The translations under genes and the position numbers were made by a program. From the NCBI RefSeq assembly GCF_900105125.1, contig NZ_LT629750.1:310001-374000 (forward strand): DNA of 64,000 bases. Reading direction: 5' to 3'. Shown one piece after another: positions 28,812 through 39,139 of the stretch. Source of the DNA: Bradyrhizobium canariense. GTDB lineage: Bacteria > Pseudomonadota > Alphaproteobacteria > Rhizobiales > Xanthobacteraceae. The first letter of the stretch is position 1, and each line of letters opens with the position of its first letter. The notes beneath the pieces are model-generated. The model was not told where the DNA came from. It ran no database searches and saw nothing but the letters and a program-made list of their open reading frames with translations.

Positions 28812-28903
28812 GTCATTCCGGGGCGCGCGAAGCGCGAATCCGGAATCTCGCAGTTGTTTTCGTTCTCTCGAGATTCCGGATCTACGCGACGTCCGGAATG
28901 ACG
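28812..28903. repeat. palindromic intergenic repeat
   Basis: GTCATTCCGGGGCGCGCGAAGCGCGAATCCGGAATCTCG and a matching CGAGATTCCGG...GTCCGGAATGACGG arm. Confidence 0.6.
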
Positions 28904-28908
28904 GAGCG

Positions 28909-29229
28909 CTAAATTCCAGCCTTTACCTGCGAGATAGCCAGCGCCATCAACTCGTCCATCTTGGCGCGAAGCTGCTCTTCCGAGACGGTAACACCGGCGG
29001 CGCCGAGATCGGCGGTGACTTTGCCGAGCACGCCATTGCCGGTTGCCTCGAAATCGGCGGCTACGACTGTTTTGGCGTAGGTGCTGGCGGCATCGCCGGT
29101 CATGCCGATTTGCCCCGCGACCCACAGCCCGAGCAGCTTGTTGCGGCGGGCATCGGCCTTGAATTTGAGTCCCTCGTCGATAACGAATTTCTTCTCGAAT
29201 CCCTCTTCGCGCTTGTCGAATGTGGTCAT
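28909..29229 (-). CDS. DUF1476 protein (zeta subunit of F1Fo-ATP synthase)
   Basis: This 106-residue helical protein matches the family known in alphaproteobacteria as the zeta inhibitor of ATP synthase: it starts TTFDKREEGFEKKFVIDEGL, the inhibitory N-terminal helix, and has a four-helix core through VSEEQLRAKMDEL. In related rhizobia a homologue is found beside purC, as here. The identity as zeta comes from family knowledge. The atp operon is not in this window. Confidence 0.85.
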   Translation of the reverse strand: MTTFDKREEGFEKKFVIDEGLKFKADARRNKLLGLWVAGQIGMTGDAASTYAKTVVAADFEATGNGVLGKVTADLGAAGVTVSEEQLRAKMDELMALAISQVKAGI

Positions 29230-29559
29230 GGCCGGGTTCCGATCCTCATGCCGAAGGGGTAGCCTGGCCTCGTTGCGGCGGCTCGCCCTGATGCCTAGAT
29301 AAGCAGGGCGAATCGTTAAAATAAAGGGCCGTAAGGCCGCAGTCTTGCGTCACCGAAACAGGGCACTAGCGCGGTATAAGTAGGGCCCAAAGCAGCCGGA
29401 TCGATTGTGCTGCATGGGCCAATCGGATAGGTTGCCAACAGGCCCGGTTCTTGTTCTGTTTCCAGTCCCGGACCTTCACGGCAGCTCCGTCGTGGGTCGT
29501 AACCTTGTCATTCGGAGCACACCAATCGCATGGATTTCAACAAAACACGGTACATCCCA

Positions 29560-30327
29560 ATGAGCCGTCGACGCCGCATTTATGAAGGCAAGGCCAAGGT
29601 TCTCTATGAAGGACCGGAGCCGGGAACCCTGATCCAGCACTTCAAGGACGATGCGACCGCGTTCAATGCCAAGAAACACCAGGTGATCGAGGGCAAGGGC
29701 GTCCTCAACAACCGGATTTCGGAGTACCTGTTTCAGCACCTCAACGACATCGGGGTGCCGACCCACTTCATCCGCCGCCTCAACATGCGCGAGCAATTGA
29801 TTCGCGAAGTTGAGATCGTGCCGCTCGAGGTCGTGGTGCGGAACGTGGCGGCGGGATCGCTGTCGCAGCGCCTCGGCATCGAGGAAGGTACCCAGCTGCC
29901 GCGCTCGATTATCGAATTCTACTACAAGAACGACCAGCTCAACGATCCCATGGTCTCCGAGGAGCACATCACGGCGTTCGGCTGGGCGACGCCGCAGGAA
30001 ATCGACGACATCATGGCGCTGGCGATCCGCGTCAACGACTTCCTCACCGGGCTGTTTCTGGGCATTGGCATCCGTCTGGTCGATTTCAAGATGGAATGCG
30101 GGCGCCTGTTCGAGAACGAGATGATGCGAATCATCGTCGCTGACGAGATCTCGCCGGATTCGTGCCGGCTGTGGGACATCAAGTCGAACGAGAAGCTGGA
30201 CAAGGATCGTTTCCGCCGGGATCTCGGTGGCCTGCTGGAGGCCTATACCGAAGTCGCCAAGCGGCTGGGGATTCTGATGGAGAACGAGCGTCCGGCAGGT
30301 TCGGGCCCGGTACTGGTGAAGAGCTAG
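29560..30327 (+). CDS. purC: phosphoribosylaminoimidazole-succinocarboxamide synthase
   Basis: PurC (SAICAR synthase) joins CAIR with aspartate in purine synthesis. The 255-residue form starts [21 protein letters not shown]; the ATG 30 bases upstream is an alternative that would add [10 protein letters not shown]. Key parts are the P-loop-like [17 protein letters not shown]-type region and SPDSCRLWD. It leads a cluster purC-purS-purQ in one direction. A dispersed repeat lies between it and purS. Confidence 0.96.
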   Translation: MSRRRRIYEGKAKVLYEGPEPGTLIQHFKDDATAFNAKKHQVIEGKGVLNNRISEYLFQHLNDIGVPTHFIRRLNMREQLIREVEIVPLEVVVRNVAAGSLSQRLGIEEGTQLPRSIIEFYYKNDQLNDPMVSEEHITAFGWATPQEIDDIMALAIRVNDFLTGLFLGIGIRLVDFKMECGRLFENEMMRIIVADEISPDSCRLWDIKSNEKLDKDRFRRDLGGLLEAYTEVAKRLGILMENERPAGSGPVLVKS

Positions 30328-30335
30328 TTGATGTC

Positions 30336-30442
30336 CGTCATCCTGAGGTGCGAGCCGTCTTCGGCGAGCCTCGAAGGATGAAGATGTGAAATACAATGTC
30401 GCCCTTCGAGGCTCGGGCTAGCCCTCGCACCTCAGGGTGGCG
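30336..30442. repeat. palindromic intergenic repeat between purC and purS
   Basis: GTCATCCTGAGGTGCGAGCCG...GCCTCGAAGGATGA and the reverse arm CCCTTCGAGGCTCGGGCTAGCCCTCGCACCTCAGG. The same family appears at 49003-49099. Confidence 0.7.
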
Positions 30443-30464
30443 TTCTGAATACTGGGTCAGGAAT

Positions 30465-30707
30465 ATGAAAGCGCGCGTTACCGTTACCCTTAAGACCGGC
30501 ATCCTCGATCCCCAGGGCAAGGCCATCGAAGGTGCACTGAAATCGCTTGGCGTCGACGGCGTCGCCAGCGTGCGTCAGGGCAAGGTGTTCGACATCGAAC
30601 TCTCAGGCTCCGACAAGGCCAAGGCAGAGGCGGCATTGAAAGAGGCCGCCGACAAGTTGCTGGCGAACACGGTGATCGAGAATTACCGGGTTGAAGTGTT
30701 GGGCTAG
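30465..30707 (+). CDS. purS: FGAM synthase subunit PurS
   Basis: PurS is the small (80-residue) subunit of the three-part phosphoribosylformylglycinamidine synthase, bridging PurQ and PurL. The sequence has the family's KARVTVTLKTGILDPQGKAI start and closes with IENYRVEVLG. The chosen ATG follows AGGA; an upstream in-frame start would be inside the repeat. It is 18 bases before purQ. Confidence 0.95.
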   Translation: MKARVTVTLKTGILDPQGKAIEGALKSLGVDGVASVRQGKVFDIELSGSDKAKAEAALKEAADKLLANTVIENYRVEVLG

Positions 30708-30725
30708 GGAATACTGAGCTACGTC

Positions 30726-31427
30726 ATGAAATCTGCGGTCCTCGTCTTTCCCGGCATCAATCGCGAACGTGACATGGCACGCGCGCTCAAGCTCGCTTCC
30801 GGTCATGAAGCCCAGATGGTCTGGCACGCCGAGACCTCGCTGCCCAAAGGTACCGATCTTGTGGTGGTGCCCGGTGGATTTTCCTATGGCGATTACCTGC
30901 GCTGTGGCGCCATCGCGGCGCGTTCGCCCGTGATGGATGCGGTGCGCGCTTTCGCGGCCGACGGCGGACTCGTGCTTGGTGTCTGTAACGGGTTTCAGAT
31001 CCTCTGCGAGTCCGGCCTGTTGCCCGGCGTTCTCATGCGCAACGCGCAGCTGAAATTCGTCTGCCGCGACGTGCATCTGCGGGTCGAGCGCTCCGACACG
31101 CCGTTTACGCGCGGTTACAATGCCGGCCAGATCATTCGCGTGCCGGTCGCGCATGGCGAGGGCAATTACGAAGCGGATGAAGAGACGCTGAAGCGGATAG
31201 AAGGCGAGGGCAGGGTGCTCTATCGCTATTGCTCCGCGGACGGCGTGGTCGACGAAAATTCCAACTTCAACGGCGCCGCGCAATCGATCGCGGGCCTCGT
31301 CAATGAGCGCGGCAATGTGCTCGGCATGATGCCGCATCCGGAAAATCACGTCGAAGACATCATGGGCTGCACCGACGGTCGCGGCCTGTTCGCGGGGCTT
31401 GTCGCGCATCTGGAGCGCGCTGCGTGA
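30726..31427 (+). CDS. purQ: FGAM synthase glutaminase subunit PurQ
   Basis: PurQ is a class I glutamine amidotransferase giving ammonia to PurL. Of 233 residues, the nucleophile is in [12 protein letters not shown] (Cys about 87), and the C-terminal His and Glu are in [11 protein letters not shown]. The start [16 protein letters not shown] is typical. Its stop overlaps the GTG start of the following binding-protein gene by four bases (GTGA). Confidence 0.96.
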   Translation: MKSAVLVFPGINRERDMARALKLASGHEAQMVWHAETSLPKGTDLVVVPGGFSYGDYLRCGAIAARSPVMDAVRAFAADGGLVLGVCNGFQILCESGLLPGVLMRNAQLKFVCRDVHLRVERSDTPFTRGYNAGQIIRVPVAHGEGNYEADEETLKRIEGEGRVLYRYCSADGVVDENSNFNGAAQSIAGLVNERGNVLGMMPHPENHVEDIMGCTDGRGLFAGLVAHLERAA

Positions 31428-32386
31428 ATCTATTCGGGGTTCGGCTGCTCGCACTTGTTGCCGCGGTTTCGTTTGCGACCTGTGCCAACGCGCAGGATTT
31501 TCCAAATCATCCGATCACGATGATCGTGCCGTTCGCGGCCGGTGGAACGTCGGACGTTGTCGCGCGCACGGTCGCCGAGCAAATGGGCCTGGCGCTCGGA
31601 CAGAACATCGTGATCGAGAATATCGGCGGCGCCGGGGGCTCGACCGCGCTGGCCAAGGCCGCGCGCGCGGCGCCTGACGGCTACACCATCGCGATCGGCA
31701 ATGCCGGCACCAATGCGGCGTCCTACACGATCTATCCGGACCTGCCGTTCACGCCGGACTCATTTGTGCCGATCGCCATGGTGGCGAAGACGTTCGGCAT
31801 CATCGCGCTGCGCAAGGATTTTCCTGCCCAGAGCGTGAAGGAGTTCATCACCTACGCCAAAAGCAACCCCGGCAAGGTCAATCTCGGCCATGCCGGCGTC
31901 GGCTCATCGAATTACCTGATCTGCAAGAGTTTCGTGCAGGCGGCCGGGATCGATGTGGCGCTGGTCAGCTATCGCGGCGCTGCGCCCGCGTTGACGGACG
32001 CAATCGGCGGCCAGATCGATGGCGTCTGCGATGCGGCGGCTTCGGTGTCGCAGTCGATCCAGGGCAAGCTGGTCAAGGGCCTGGTGGTCGGTTCGACGGT
32101 TCGGCTGCCGACGTTGCCGGATCTGCCGACCTCGGCGGAAGCAGGCCTTCCCGAATTCGAGGCGCAGGGCTGGAACGGATTGTTCGCGCCAAAGGGAACG
32201 CCGCCGGAGCTCATCGCCAAGCTCAACACCGCGGCGCGCACCGCTGTTGAAAGCGATGCGGTCAAAAAGCGCTTTGCCGATCTGTCGACCGTCGCGCCAG
32301 ATGCCAACGAGCACGCGCCCGAAGTGCTGCAGCAATTGGTGGCGCGCGACGTCGAGAAGTATCACAAGCTGTTGCAACAGAAATAA
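31424..32386 (+). CDS. tripartite tricarboxylate transporter (Bug/TctC) binding protein
   Basis: The 320-residue product has a Sec signal peptide (residues 1-23, ending CANAQ) and the Bug fold hallmarks: [15 protein letters not shown], and later [15 protein letters not shown] and [12 protein letters not shown]. Bug proteins bind small carboxylates in the periplasm. The start is GTG overlapping the purQ stop, so it is translationally tied to the purine genes, though no TctA or TctB genes are adjacent. The ligand is unknown. Confidence 0.9.
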   Translation: MNLFGVRLLALVAAVSFATCANAQDFPNHPITMIVPFAAGGTSDVVARTVAEQMGLALGQNIVIENIGGAGGSTALAKAARAAPDGYTIAIGNAGTNAASYTIYPDLPFTPDSFVPIAMVAKTFGIIALRKDFPAQSVKEFITYAKSNPGKVNLGHAGVGSSNYLICKSFVQAAGIDVALVSYRGAAPALTDAIGGQIDGVCDAAASVSQSIQGKLVKGLVVGSTVRLPTLPDLPTSAEAGLPEFEAQGWNGLFAPKGTPPELIAKLNTAARTAVESDAVKKRFADLSTVAPDANEHAPEVLQQLVARDVEKYHKLLQQK

Positions 32387-32401
32387 GCAACGGCCGTCCC
32401 C

Positions 32402-32450
32402 ATCACCTCTCCCGTTGGGAGAGGTCGGCGCGCAGCGCCGGGTGAGGGGT
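32402..32450. repeat. palindromic intergenic repeat
   Basis: ATCACCTCTCCCGTTGGGAGAGG and GCGCAGCGCCGGGTGAGGGG form a compound hairpin seen widely in Bradyrhizobium genomes. Confidence 0.55.
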
Positions 32451-32541
32451 TCCGGTCCAGCGATAGGCTGAGCTACGGCTGGCGTGAAACTTGCTCCTGC
32501 ACTCCTATTCGCCGAACGCTGATCGTCGGACAGGAGATGTC

Positions 32542-34161
32542 ATGCTTATTCGCAAAGCTTCCTGGCGCAACGCTTTCTGCGCCCTTGCGCTATCGGCTGT
32601 TTTATTGTGCGGCAAATCCGCAATGGCCGAAACGACACTGCGCATCGCCATGACTGCGGCCGATATCCCGACCGCAACCGGATTGCCGAATAACGGCTTT
32701 GAAGGAATGCGCTTCCTCGGCTACCCGATTTTTGAAGGCCTGGTGCTGTGGGATTTGACCAGGACCGACCAACTGGCGGCTTTGCGCCCCGGGCTCGCGG
32801 AGAAATGGGAGCAGGATCCGGCTGACAACAAGACTTGGATCTTCCATCTGCGCCGCGGCGTGAAATTCCACGACGGCACGGATTTCAACGCCGATGCCGT
32901 GATCTGGAACCTGGATCGCTATTTCAACAATTCCAGCCCGCAATTCGAGGCGCCGAGTTCGGCGATGTCGCGGGCGCGCGTGCCGCTGATGGGCTCCTAC
33001 AAGAAGATTGATGACAGCACCGTCGCCATCACCACGACGAAACCGGCATCTTATTTCCCCTATATGGTTGTCTATCTGCTGTTCACCTCGCCGGCCTCGT
33101 TCGAAAAGGCCGGTCATGATTGGGCCAAGGTCGCGACCTTGCCGGCGGCCGGCACCGGGCCGTTCCGCATCACCAGGATCCTGCCGCGGCAGGAGGCTGA
33201 TCTGTCGCGGTGGGATAAATATTGGGACGCCGCCAAGATGGCGAAAGTCGACAATGTCGTGCTGATGCCGATCCCCGAGGCGAATTCGCGTCTGGCGGCG
33301 TTGCGTTCCGGTCAGGTGGACTGGATCGAGGTGCCTCCGGCTGATGGCCTCTCCTCGCTGAAATCGGCCGGCTACATCATCACGACCGGCTCCTATCCTC
33401 ATGTCTGGCCGTGGTTTTACAACATCGGTGCGACCAACAGTCCCTTCAAGGATGTCAGGGTTCGCCAGGCCCTGAACTACTGCGTCGACCGGGACGGGCT
33501 GGTGTCATTGCTCAACGGGACCGCGGAGCCCTCGGTGGGCTGGCTCAAGATCGGTGATCCCGATTTTGGCGCACCGGCCAATCTCTACAAATTCGATCCG
33601 GCCAAAGGCAAGGCGCTGCTCGCCGAGGCCGGATACACACCAGCAAAGCCGTTGTCGTTCAAGGTGATGATCTCGAATTCCGGTTCGGGACAGATGCTGC
33701 CCTTGCCGATGAACGAATTCCTGCAGCAGAATCTGAAAGAGGACTGCGGCGTCAATGTCGAGTTCGATGTGATCGAATGGCAGGTTCTTTTGACGGCGGC
33801 CCGCGCCACGCCCGACAGCCCGAGTTTGCAGGGTGCGATGGCGCTCAATATCAGTTCGCCATCGTCGGATCCCGGCGTCATGGCGCGCTATTTCTCATCC
33901 GCCAATTTTTCGCCGAACGGCTTCAATTTCGAGCAATGGAAGGACGATGAATTCGAGGCCGCGCTCAAGACGGTCGGGGACTCCACCGATCCCAAGGAAA
34001 TCTCGGCGGCCTATCGCAAGGCGCATGAACGTCTCGTCGACAACCCTCCCTGGCTCTATATCGTCCACGATCTCAACCCGCGCGCGATGAGTCCCAAGGT
34101 CAAGGGCTTCGTCTCGCCGCAGTCGTGGTTCGTCGATCTGACGCTAGTCAGTATGCAGTAA
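32542..34161 (+). CDS. ABC transporter substrate-binding protein, SBP family 5
   Basis: The 539-residue protein has a 26-residue signal peptide (MLIRKASWRNAFCALALSAV and on, ending in SAMAE) and the family 5 layout: SEFLRIAMTA-like opening, LRPGLAEKWEQD, WIFHLRRGVKFHDGTDF and VRQALNYCVDRDGLV. Members bind peptides or other solutes such as nickel. ATG at 32542 follows CAGGAG. No permease or ATPase genes are next to it, so it depends on a transporter elsewhere. Confidence 0.9.
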   Translation: MLIRKASWRNAFCALALSAVLLCGKSAMAETTLRIAMTAADIPTATGLPNNGFEGMRFLGYPIFEGLVLWDLTRTDQLAALRPGLAEKWEQDPADNKTWIFHLRRGVKFHDGTDFNADAVIWNLDRYFNNSSPQFEAPSSAMSRARVPLMGSYKKIDDSTVAITTTKPASYFPYMVVYLLFTSPASFEKAGHDWAKVATLPAAGTGPFRITRILPRQEADLSRWDKYWDAAKMAKVDNVVLMPIPEANSRLAALRSGQVDWIEVPPADGLSSLKSAGYIITTGSYPHVWPWFYNIGATNSPFKDVRVRQALNYCVDRDGLVSLLNGTAEPSVGWLKIGDPDFGAPANLYKFDPAKGKALLAEAGYTPAKPLSFKVMISNSGSGQMLPLPMNEFLQQNLKEDCGVNVEFDVIEWQVLLTAARATPDSPSLQGAMALNISSPSSDPGVMARYFSSANFSPNGFNFEQWKDDEFEAALKTVGDSTDPKEISAAYRKAHERLVDNPPWLYIVHDLNPRAMSPKVKGFVSPQSWFVDLTLVSMQ

Positions 34162-34184
34162 GATAGACGGGGAAGCGTCAGGTC

Positions 34185-34658
34185 TCAGGCGGCCGGCAGC
34201 GTTCGCCGCTTCACGCGCTTGATGGTGCCGGAAAAGGAGAACAGCGAGCGATCGCCGGATTTCAGCAGCCCGCGCAGGAAGATCAGCGAGCCGCCGGCGC
34301 GCATGATTTCGCCGTCGCATTCGATCAACTCGCCTTCGCGGGCGGCATCGAGAAATTCGCTGGCAAACGACACCGTGACCCCGGGTCCCTCGAGCAGGGG
34401 CGAGGCGATGGCGAACAGGCAGTAGTCCGCGAACGTCATGAAGCAACCGCCATGGACATTGCCCATGCCGTTGAGATGCTTCTTTTCGACCCGGAAGGCG
34501 CAGCGCACGCGACCGTCGTCGTCCATCCGGTGCCAGAACGGCCCGTTGAGGGATTCGAAGCTGTCGCGGCTCCAGGTCCGCCAGCCGGCGAATTCGCCTG
34601 AAGTTTCGACATGCAGGTCGGGGCGGTTGCGATATGCGGTTTTGGTCAGGTCGTCCAC
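34185..34658 (-). CDS. PaaI-family (hotdog) thioesterase
   Basis: The central motif NVHGGCFMTFADYCLFA (HGG with Asp in ADYC) marks a PaaI-type hotdog enzyme acting on acyl-CoA. A GTG at 34658 follows GGAAGG by nine bases and gives a 157-residue protein starting MDDLTKTAYRNRPDLHVE. An upstream in-frame ATG at 34718 has no ribosome-binding site. It sits between the SBP gene and purL on the opposite strand. Confidence 0.82.
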   Translation of the reverse strand: MDDLTKTAYRNRPDLHVETSGEFAGWRTWSRDSFESLNGPFWHRMDDDGRVRCAFRVEKKHLNGMGNVHGGCFMTFADYCLFAIASPLLEGPGVTVSFASEFLDAAREGELIECDGEIMRAGGSLIFLRGLLKSGDRSLFSFSGTIKRVKRRTLPAA

Positions 34659-34837
34659 GCGATATGGCCTTCCATTGAGGGTTTCAGCCCTTAAATCCGA
34701 TCCATCCGCGATGTGCAAACCTTGATGGAAGGCGTTGCCGCCGCAAAGCTATGGACATCGGGAAATTGCGCCATAAAAGGCCTTTTCCACCCCTGCCGAT
34801 CTCCCTAATAAGGGACTTCACTCGCACAAGAAGCCTC

Positions 34838-37042
34838 ATGAACCAGCCGCAAATCACCCCTGAACTCGTTGCCAGCCATGGGCTCAAACCCGACGAGTAT
34901 GAGCGCATTCTCAAGCTGATCGGCCGCGTGCCGAGCTTCACCGAGCTTGGGATTTTCTCGGCGATGTGGAACGAGCACTGCTCGTATAAATCCTCCCGAA
35001 TCCATCTGCGGGGACTGCCGACCAAGGCGCCGTGGGTGATCCAGGGACCGGGCGAGAACGCCGGCGTCATCGACATCGGCGATGGCCAGGCGGTGGTGTT
35101 CAAGATGGAGAGCCACAACCATCCGAGCTACATCGAGCCGTATCAGGGCGCGACCACGGGCGTCGGCGGCATCCTGCGCGACGTCTTCACCATGGGCGCG
35201 CGCCCGATCGCGTGCCTCAATGCGCTGAGCTTCGGCGCGCCGGAGCATCCCAAGACCCGCCATCTGGTGTCGGGCGTCGTCGCCGGTGTTGGCGGCTATG
35301 GCAATTCGTTCGGCGTGCCGACGGTGGGCGGGCAGGTGCGTTTCCACACCCGCTATGACGGCAACATCCTGGTCAACGCGATGGCGGTTGGCCTCGCCGA
35401 CACCGACAAGATCTTCTACGCGGCGGCATCCGGCGTGAACATGCCGATCGTCTATCTCGGCTCCAAGACCGGTCGCGACGGCATTCACGGCGCCTCGATG
35501 GCGTCGGCCGAATTCGACGATGATTCCGCCGAGAAGCGCCCGACCGTTCAGGTCGGCGACCCCTTCGCGGAGAAGCTGCTGTTGGAGGCCTGCCTCGAAA
35601 TCATGGAAGCCGATTGCGTGATCGCGATCCAGGACATGGGCGCGGCGGGGCTGACCTGCTCGGCGGTGGAGATGGGCGCCAAGGGCGATCTCGGCGTCGA
35701 TCTCGATCTCGACGCGGTGCCGACGCGTGAAACCGGCATGAGCGCCTACGAGATGATGCTCTCGGAGAGTCAGGAGCGCATGCTCATGGTGCTCAAGCCG
35801 GAGAAGGAAAAACAGGCCGAAGCGATCTTCCGCAAATGGGGGCTCGATTTCGCCGTTGTCGGCTACACCACGCCGAGCAAGCGCTTTGTCGTGAAGCATG
35901 GTGGCGACGTCATGGCCGATCTGCCGATCAAGGAACTGGGCGACGAAGCCCCGCTGTATGATCGCCCGCATGTCGCGACGCCGCTATTGCCGGTCGTCCA
36001 TGCGCGCGACGTCCAGCCGCCGATCGGGATCATGCCGGCGCTGGAAAAACTGATCGCGACGCCGGAGCTTTGCTCCAAGCGCTGGGTCTGGGAGCAGTAT
36101 GATCACGTCATTCTCGGCAACACCGTCCAACGCCCGGGCGGCGACGCTGCCGTGGTGCGGGTACAGGATGGTCCGAAGGGACTGGCGCTGACAGTCGACG
36201 TCACGCCGCGCTACTGCGAGGCCGATCCGTATCAGGGCGGCATGCAGGCGGTAGCGGAGGCCTGGCGCAACATCACGGCGGTGGGCGGGCGGCCGCTCGC
36301 GATCACCGACAATCTCAATTTCGGCAATCCGGAACGGCCGGAGATCATGGGCCAGTTCGTCGGCTGCCTGAAGGGCATCTCCGAAGCCTGCCGCACGCTC
36401 GACTTCCCCGTCGTGTCCGGCAACGTCTCGCTCTACAACGAGACCAACGGCCGCGGCATCCTGCCGACGCCCTCGATCGGCGGCGTCGGCCTGCTCGACG
36501 ATTTCACGAAATCGGCAACGCTTGCATTCAAGGCCGCCGATGAGGCGATTCTGCTGATTGGCGACACGCAGGGCTGGCTCGGACAATCCGTCTATCTGCG
36601 CGACGTCTGCGGCCGCGAAGAAGGCGCGCCGCCGCCGGTCGATCTCGCCGCGGAAAAGCGCAACGGCTGCGTGGTGCGGGGCATGATCCACGCCGGGACG
36701 GCGACAGCCGTACATGACGTTTCCGATGGCGGGCTTTTGATTGCGCTGGCGGAGATGGCGATGTCGGGCGGCGTCGGTGCGCAATTGCTGGCGGCGCCGG
36801 CATCAATTGTGCCGCATGCATATTGGTTCGGCGAGGACCAGGCCCGCTACATCGTCACCGTGCCGGCGCAGGAGGCCGGTCTGGTGCTGGCAAAAATGAA
36901 GGGCGCCGGCGTGCCCTGCGTGCGTATCGGCACCACTGGCGGCGACGCGATCACCGTGGCCGGCGAGCCGGCGGTTTCGGTTGCGTCACTCAAGTCCGCT
37001 TTTGAACGCTGGTTGCCTGCTTACATGGCCGGCGCGCATTAG
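34838..37042 (+). CDS. purL: FGAM synthase large subunit PurL
   Basis: PurL uses ATP and ammonia from PurQ to turn FGAR into FGAM. The 734-residue product is of the small-PurL type that needs PurS and PurQ. It shows [32 protein letters not shown] and the second ATP-binding-like half with [12 protein letters not shown]. The ATG at 34838 ([10 protein letters not shown]) fits the family; an earlier in-frame ATG would add 29 poor residues. It is 3.4 kb after purQ and separated by two transport genes and one antisense gene. Confidence 0.96.
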   Translation: MNQPQITPELVASHGLKPDEYERILKLIGRVPSFTELGIFSAMWNEHCSYKSSRIHLRGLPTKAPWVIQGPGENAGVIDIGDGQAVVFKMESHNHPSYIEPYQGATTGVGGILRDVFTMGARPIACLNALSFGAPEHPKTRHLVSGVVAGVGGYGNSFGVPTVGGQVRFHTRYDGNILVNAMAVGLADTDKIFYAAASGVNMPIVYLGSKTGRDGIHGASMASAEFDDDSAEKRPTVQVGDPFAEKLLLEACLEIMEADCVIAIQDMGAAGLTCSAVEMGAKGDLGVDLDLDAVPTRETGMSAYEMMLSESQERMLMVLKPEKEKQAEAIFRKWGLDFAVVGYTTPSKRFVVKHGGDVMADLPIKELGDEAPLYDRPHVATPLLPVVHARDVQPPIGIMPALEKLIATPELCSKRWVWEQYDHVILGNTVQRPGGDAAVVRVQDGPKGLALTVDVTPRYCEADPYQGGMQAVAEAWRNITAVGGRPLAITDNLNFGNPERPEIMGQFVGCLKGISEACRTLDFPVVSGNVSLYNETNGRGILPTPSIGGVGLLDDFTKSATLAFKAADEAILLIGDTQGWLGQSVYLRDVCGREEGAPPPVDLAAEKRNGCVVRGMIHAGTATAVHDVSDGGLLIALAEMAMSGGVGAQLLAAPASIVPHAYWFGEDQARYIVTVPAQEAGLVLAKMKGAGVPCVRIGTTGGDAITVAGEPAVSVASLKSAFERWLPAYMAGAH

Positions 37043-37081
37043 AGACCGGTTCCAATTTGACAAGAACCGGCTCCAGTCTCT
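37041..37081 (+). terminator. hairpin at the end of purL
   Basis: AGAGACCGGTTCC...GAACCGGCTCCAGTCTCT forms a long imperfect stem overlapping the stop codon, followed by TTGTTTTG. It probably terminates purL. Confidence 0.5.
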
Positions 37082-37175
37082 TGTTTTGATGCGTTTTCCC
37101 AACGCGAACCGACATCCACCCCGCTATCGAGGTGCGGGCAGGGTTTCGCTCGAACGCTATGATAAATTCAAACCG

Positions 37176-37250
37176 TTAGGGGAGGTCCGATACGGCTACA
37201 AGCATGGTCAGGCTGAGGGCGGTAGCAATCAAAATAGCCGATAGTCCCAT
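37176..37250 (-). CDS. tiny hydrophobic peptide, 24 aa
   Basis: ATG at 37250 follows AAAGGA at a good distance. The peptide MGLSAILIATALSLTMLVAV plus SDLP is hydrophobic and could insert in the membrane. The rest of the 330-base spacer after purL has no other candidate. Small size makes this tentative. Confidence 0.35.
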   Translation of the reverse strand: MGLSAILIATALSLTMLVAVSDLP

Positions 37251-37371
37251 TGGGTGTCCTTTCGAATGGACCCTGGACACGCCTCCCTCATCAAGCAGAT
37301 GCAGTTTTGATGCCAAGCCAAAGCGCTTTCTTGAAGAAAACGCGCCGGACACCCCCTCGGGGAATAAAGAC

Positions 37372-38556
37372 CTAAAGCACCCGCGTCGCGCCCGGAATTT
37401 TCCGCAGCGCCGCCGTCAATGCCCAGCTCAATGCCACCGTAAGCACGAATACGATGGCAACCTTGACGATCGCAGGCAGATCGAAATCGAATAGCCAATA
37501 TTGCAGCCACAGCGCGATCGGGTAGTGCACCAGGAACATGCCGTAGGCGTCAGGCTGCATCGGATCGAGCAGGCTCCAGCCCGATTGTTTGAACCGCAGG
37601 AAGTACGCCAGGATCGCGAACAGGATGGCGGCGCTGAAGGCCACGTAGAACAAGCCGTAGCTTGCCAGATACCAAGGCGGCTGGACGGGAGGATTGCCCA
37701 ATATTTCGCGCTTGATGTAGATCATCACCCACATCAGGCAATATGGAATCAGCGTTGCTGCGATCCAGCCCCAGCTGCTCTTTGCCAGCCGCCCGCTCGT
37801 GCCGAGAACGCCGCGATCGAAATTCGCAGCGCCAATGCCGGCGCCGATGAAGAAGTAGGCGGCATAGAGCAGCACGCGACTGGCCTGCACCGAGAACGGT
37901 CCGAACTCGAACCAGCGGTTCGGTCCGAAATAAAGCAGCGCCGGAATATAGACGATGGCCGTGACGACCAACAGAAACAGGAAGAATGCGGCTGGCTGGT
38001 CGAAACCGCGCAGCGAGACGCGATTGATCGGGTCGACGAGGCGGGATGACAGCCGATACAGCAGGCTTGCCATCAGATCGAACGCCAGCAGCACCCAGAC
38101 GAACCATAGCGGGCCGCTCGGCCACGGCCCCACCGTCACCGTTTTCAACCAGAATGCCGAGAAGCTGATGTCGGGCTGCTGGCGAAGCGCGATAGCGTAA
38201 TAGGCGATCGGTATGACGGTGAAGGCTGCGATCGCAAACGGCAGGCCGAGCCGGAGCAGGCGATCCCGCAAGAATATCAGCGGCGCCTTATGCCCAAGCC
38301 CCGGCCATACGAACAGCCCTGACAGGAAAAAGAACATCGCCATGAAGAAGCTGTCGGTGGCGAGCACGACCATATCGAAGCCGATCCACGATTTGGGATC
38401 GGTATGACCGAAATGGGTGTAGGGAATGACCGCATGATGCATAAGCACCACGAGCGTCAGAAAGGTGCGGGAGCGGTCGAGCGAGGCGTTGCGCGCTTTG
38501 GCTTTTGGCGCAGCGCGAACGTCAGCGCCCGTTGCGGTATGGGAGATCGATGACAT
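37372..38556 (-). CDS. acyltransferase 3 family membrane protein (OpgC-like)
   Basis: The 394-residue product has about ten hydrophobic segments and a family-3 acyltransferase start: LDRSRTFLTLVVLMHHAVIPY (catalytic-type His in HHA), followed by FFFLSGLFVWPGL and FLRDRLLRLGLPF. Such enzymes move acyl groups to sugars or glucans at the inner membrane. ATG at 38556 follows GAGG; upstream frame is dubious. The acceptor is unknown. Confidence 0.75.
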   Translation of the reverse strand: MSSISHTATGADVRAAPKAKARNASLDRSRTFLTLVVLMHHAVIPYTHFGHTDPKSWIGFDMVVLATDSFFMAMFFFLSGLFVWPGLGHKAPLIFLRDRLLRLGLPFAIAAFTVIPIAYYAIALRQQPDISFSAFWLKTVTVGPWPSGPLWFVWVLLAFDLMASLLYRLSSRLVDPINRVSLRGFDQPAAFFLFLLVVTAIVYIPALLYFGPNRWFEFGPFSVQASRVLLYAAYFFIGAGIGAANFDRGVLGTSGRLAKSSWGWIAATLIPYCLMWVMIYIKREILGNPPVQPPWYLASYGLFYVAFSAAILFAILAYFLRFKQSGWSLLDPMQPDAYGMFLVHYPIALWLQYWLFDFDLPAIVKVAIVFVLTVALSWALTAALRKIPGATRVL

Positions 38557-38807
38557 AAGCGCCTCGGCAGGCTGATGCTGCCGGATGTTGCCGCCGGGAA
38601 CCCGATTCAGCAAGACCCAATCGGCAGATTTGCAAGGCCGATGCAATCCCGGATTTCCCGGACCGTGCCGCCGATCGCCGGACTGGCTGGGATCGGCGTC
38701 GGCGATCCGTCCGCTGCCGGCTTTGTTCGGGAACCGGTTCCACCGCCCGAAGTTATAGATCAGCGAAATCTCGAGCCGCGGCCCACGCGGCCAATTCGGA
38801 GCAAGCA

Positions 38808-38981
38808 ATGACGATCTTGAAATGGGCGCTGATCTTCTTCGTGGTGTCGATCATCGCCGGCGTCCTTGGATTCACTGGCGTTTCGGCCGCGTCCGCCGAC
38901 GTCGCCCGCTTCCTGTTTTACGTCTTTGTCGTGATCTTCCTGGTCCTGTTGATCCTGGGCCTCACGATATTCAGGGTGTAG
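38808..38981 (+). CDS. DUF1328 small membrane protein, 57 aa
   Basis: [20 protein letters not shown] continues with [19 protein letters not shown] and [10 protein letters not shown], the two hydrophobic helices typical of DUF1328/YtjA-type proteins. The ATG has a weak GGAG far upstream. The gene is divergent from the acyltransferase. Members are unknown in function. Confidence 0.8.
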   Translation: MTILKWALIFFVVSIIAGVLGFTGVSAASADVARFLFYVFVVIFLVLLILGLTIFRV

Positions 38982-39036
38982 GGGACGCTCTCGATCACAG
39001 CAGACGTCGTCGTCATAGCGATGAAGCAACCAACTC

Positions 39037-39119
39037 CGTCATTCCGTGGTGGTGCGCCAGCACCAGACCCGGAATCTCGAGATTCCGGGTTCGAAGCTCT
39101 GCTTCGCCCCGGAATGACG
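39037..39119. repeat. palindromic intergenic repeat
   Basis: CGTCATTCCGTGGTGGTGCG...CCCCGGAATGACG, containing GGAATCTCGAGATTCC, in the spacer before the DUF427 gene. Confidence 0.6.
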
Positions 39120-39139
39120 CTCCAAATATCTACAACCCC

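Noticed and set aside
34805..35971. 388-residue open frame on the minus strand across purL
   Set aside because: Antisense shadow of purL.
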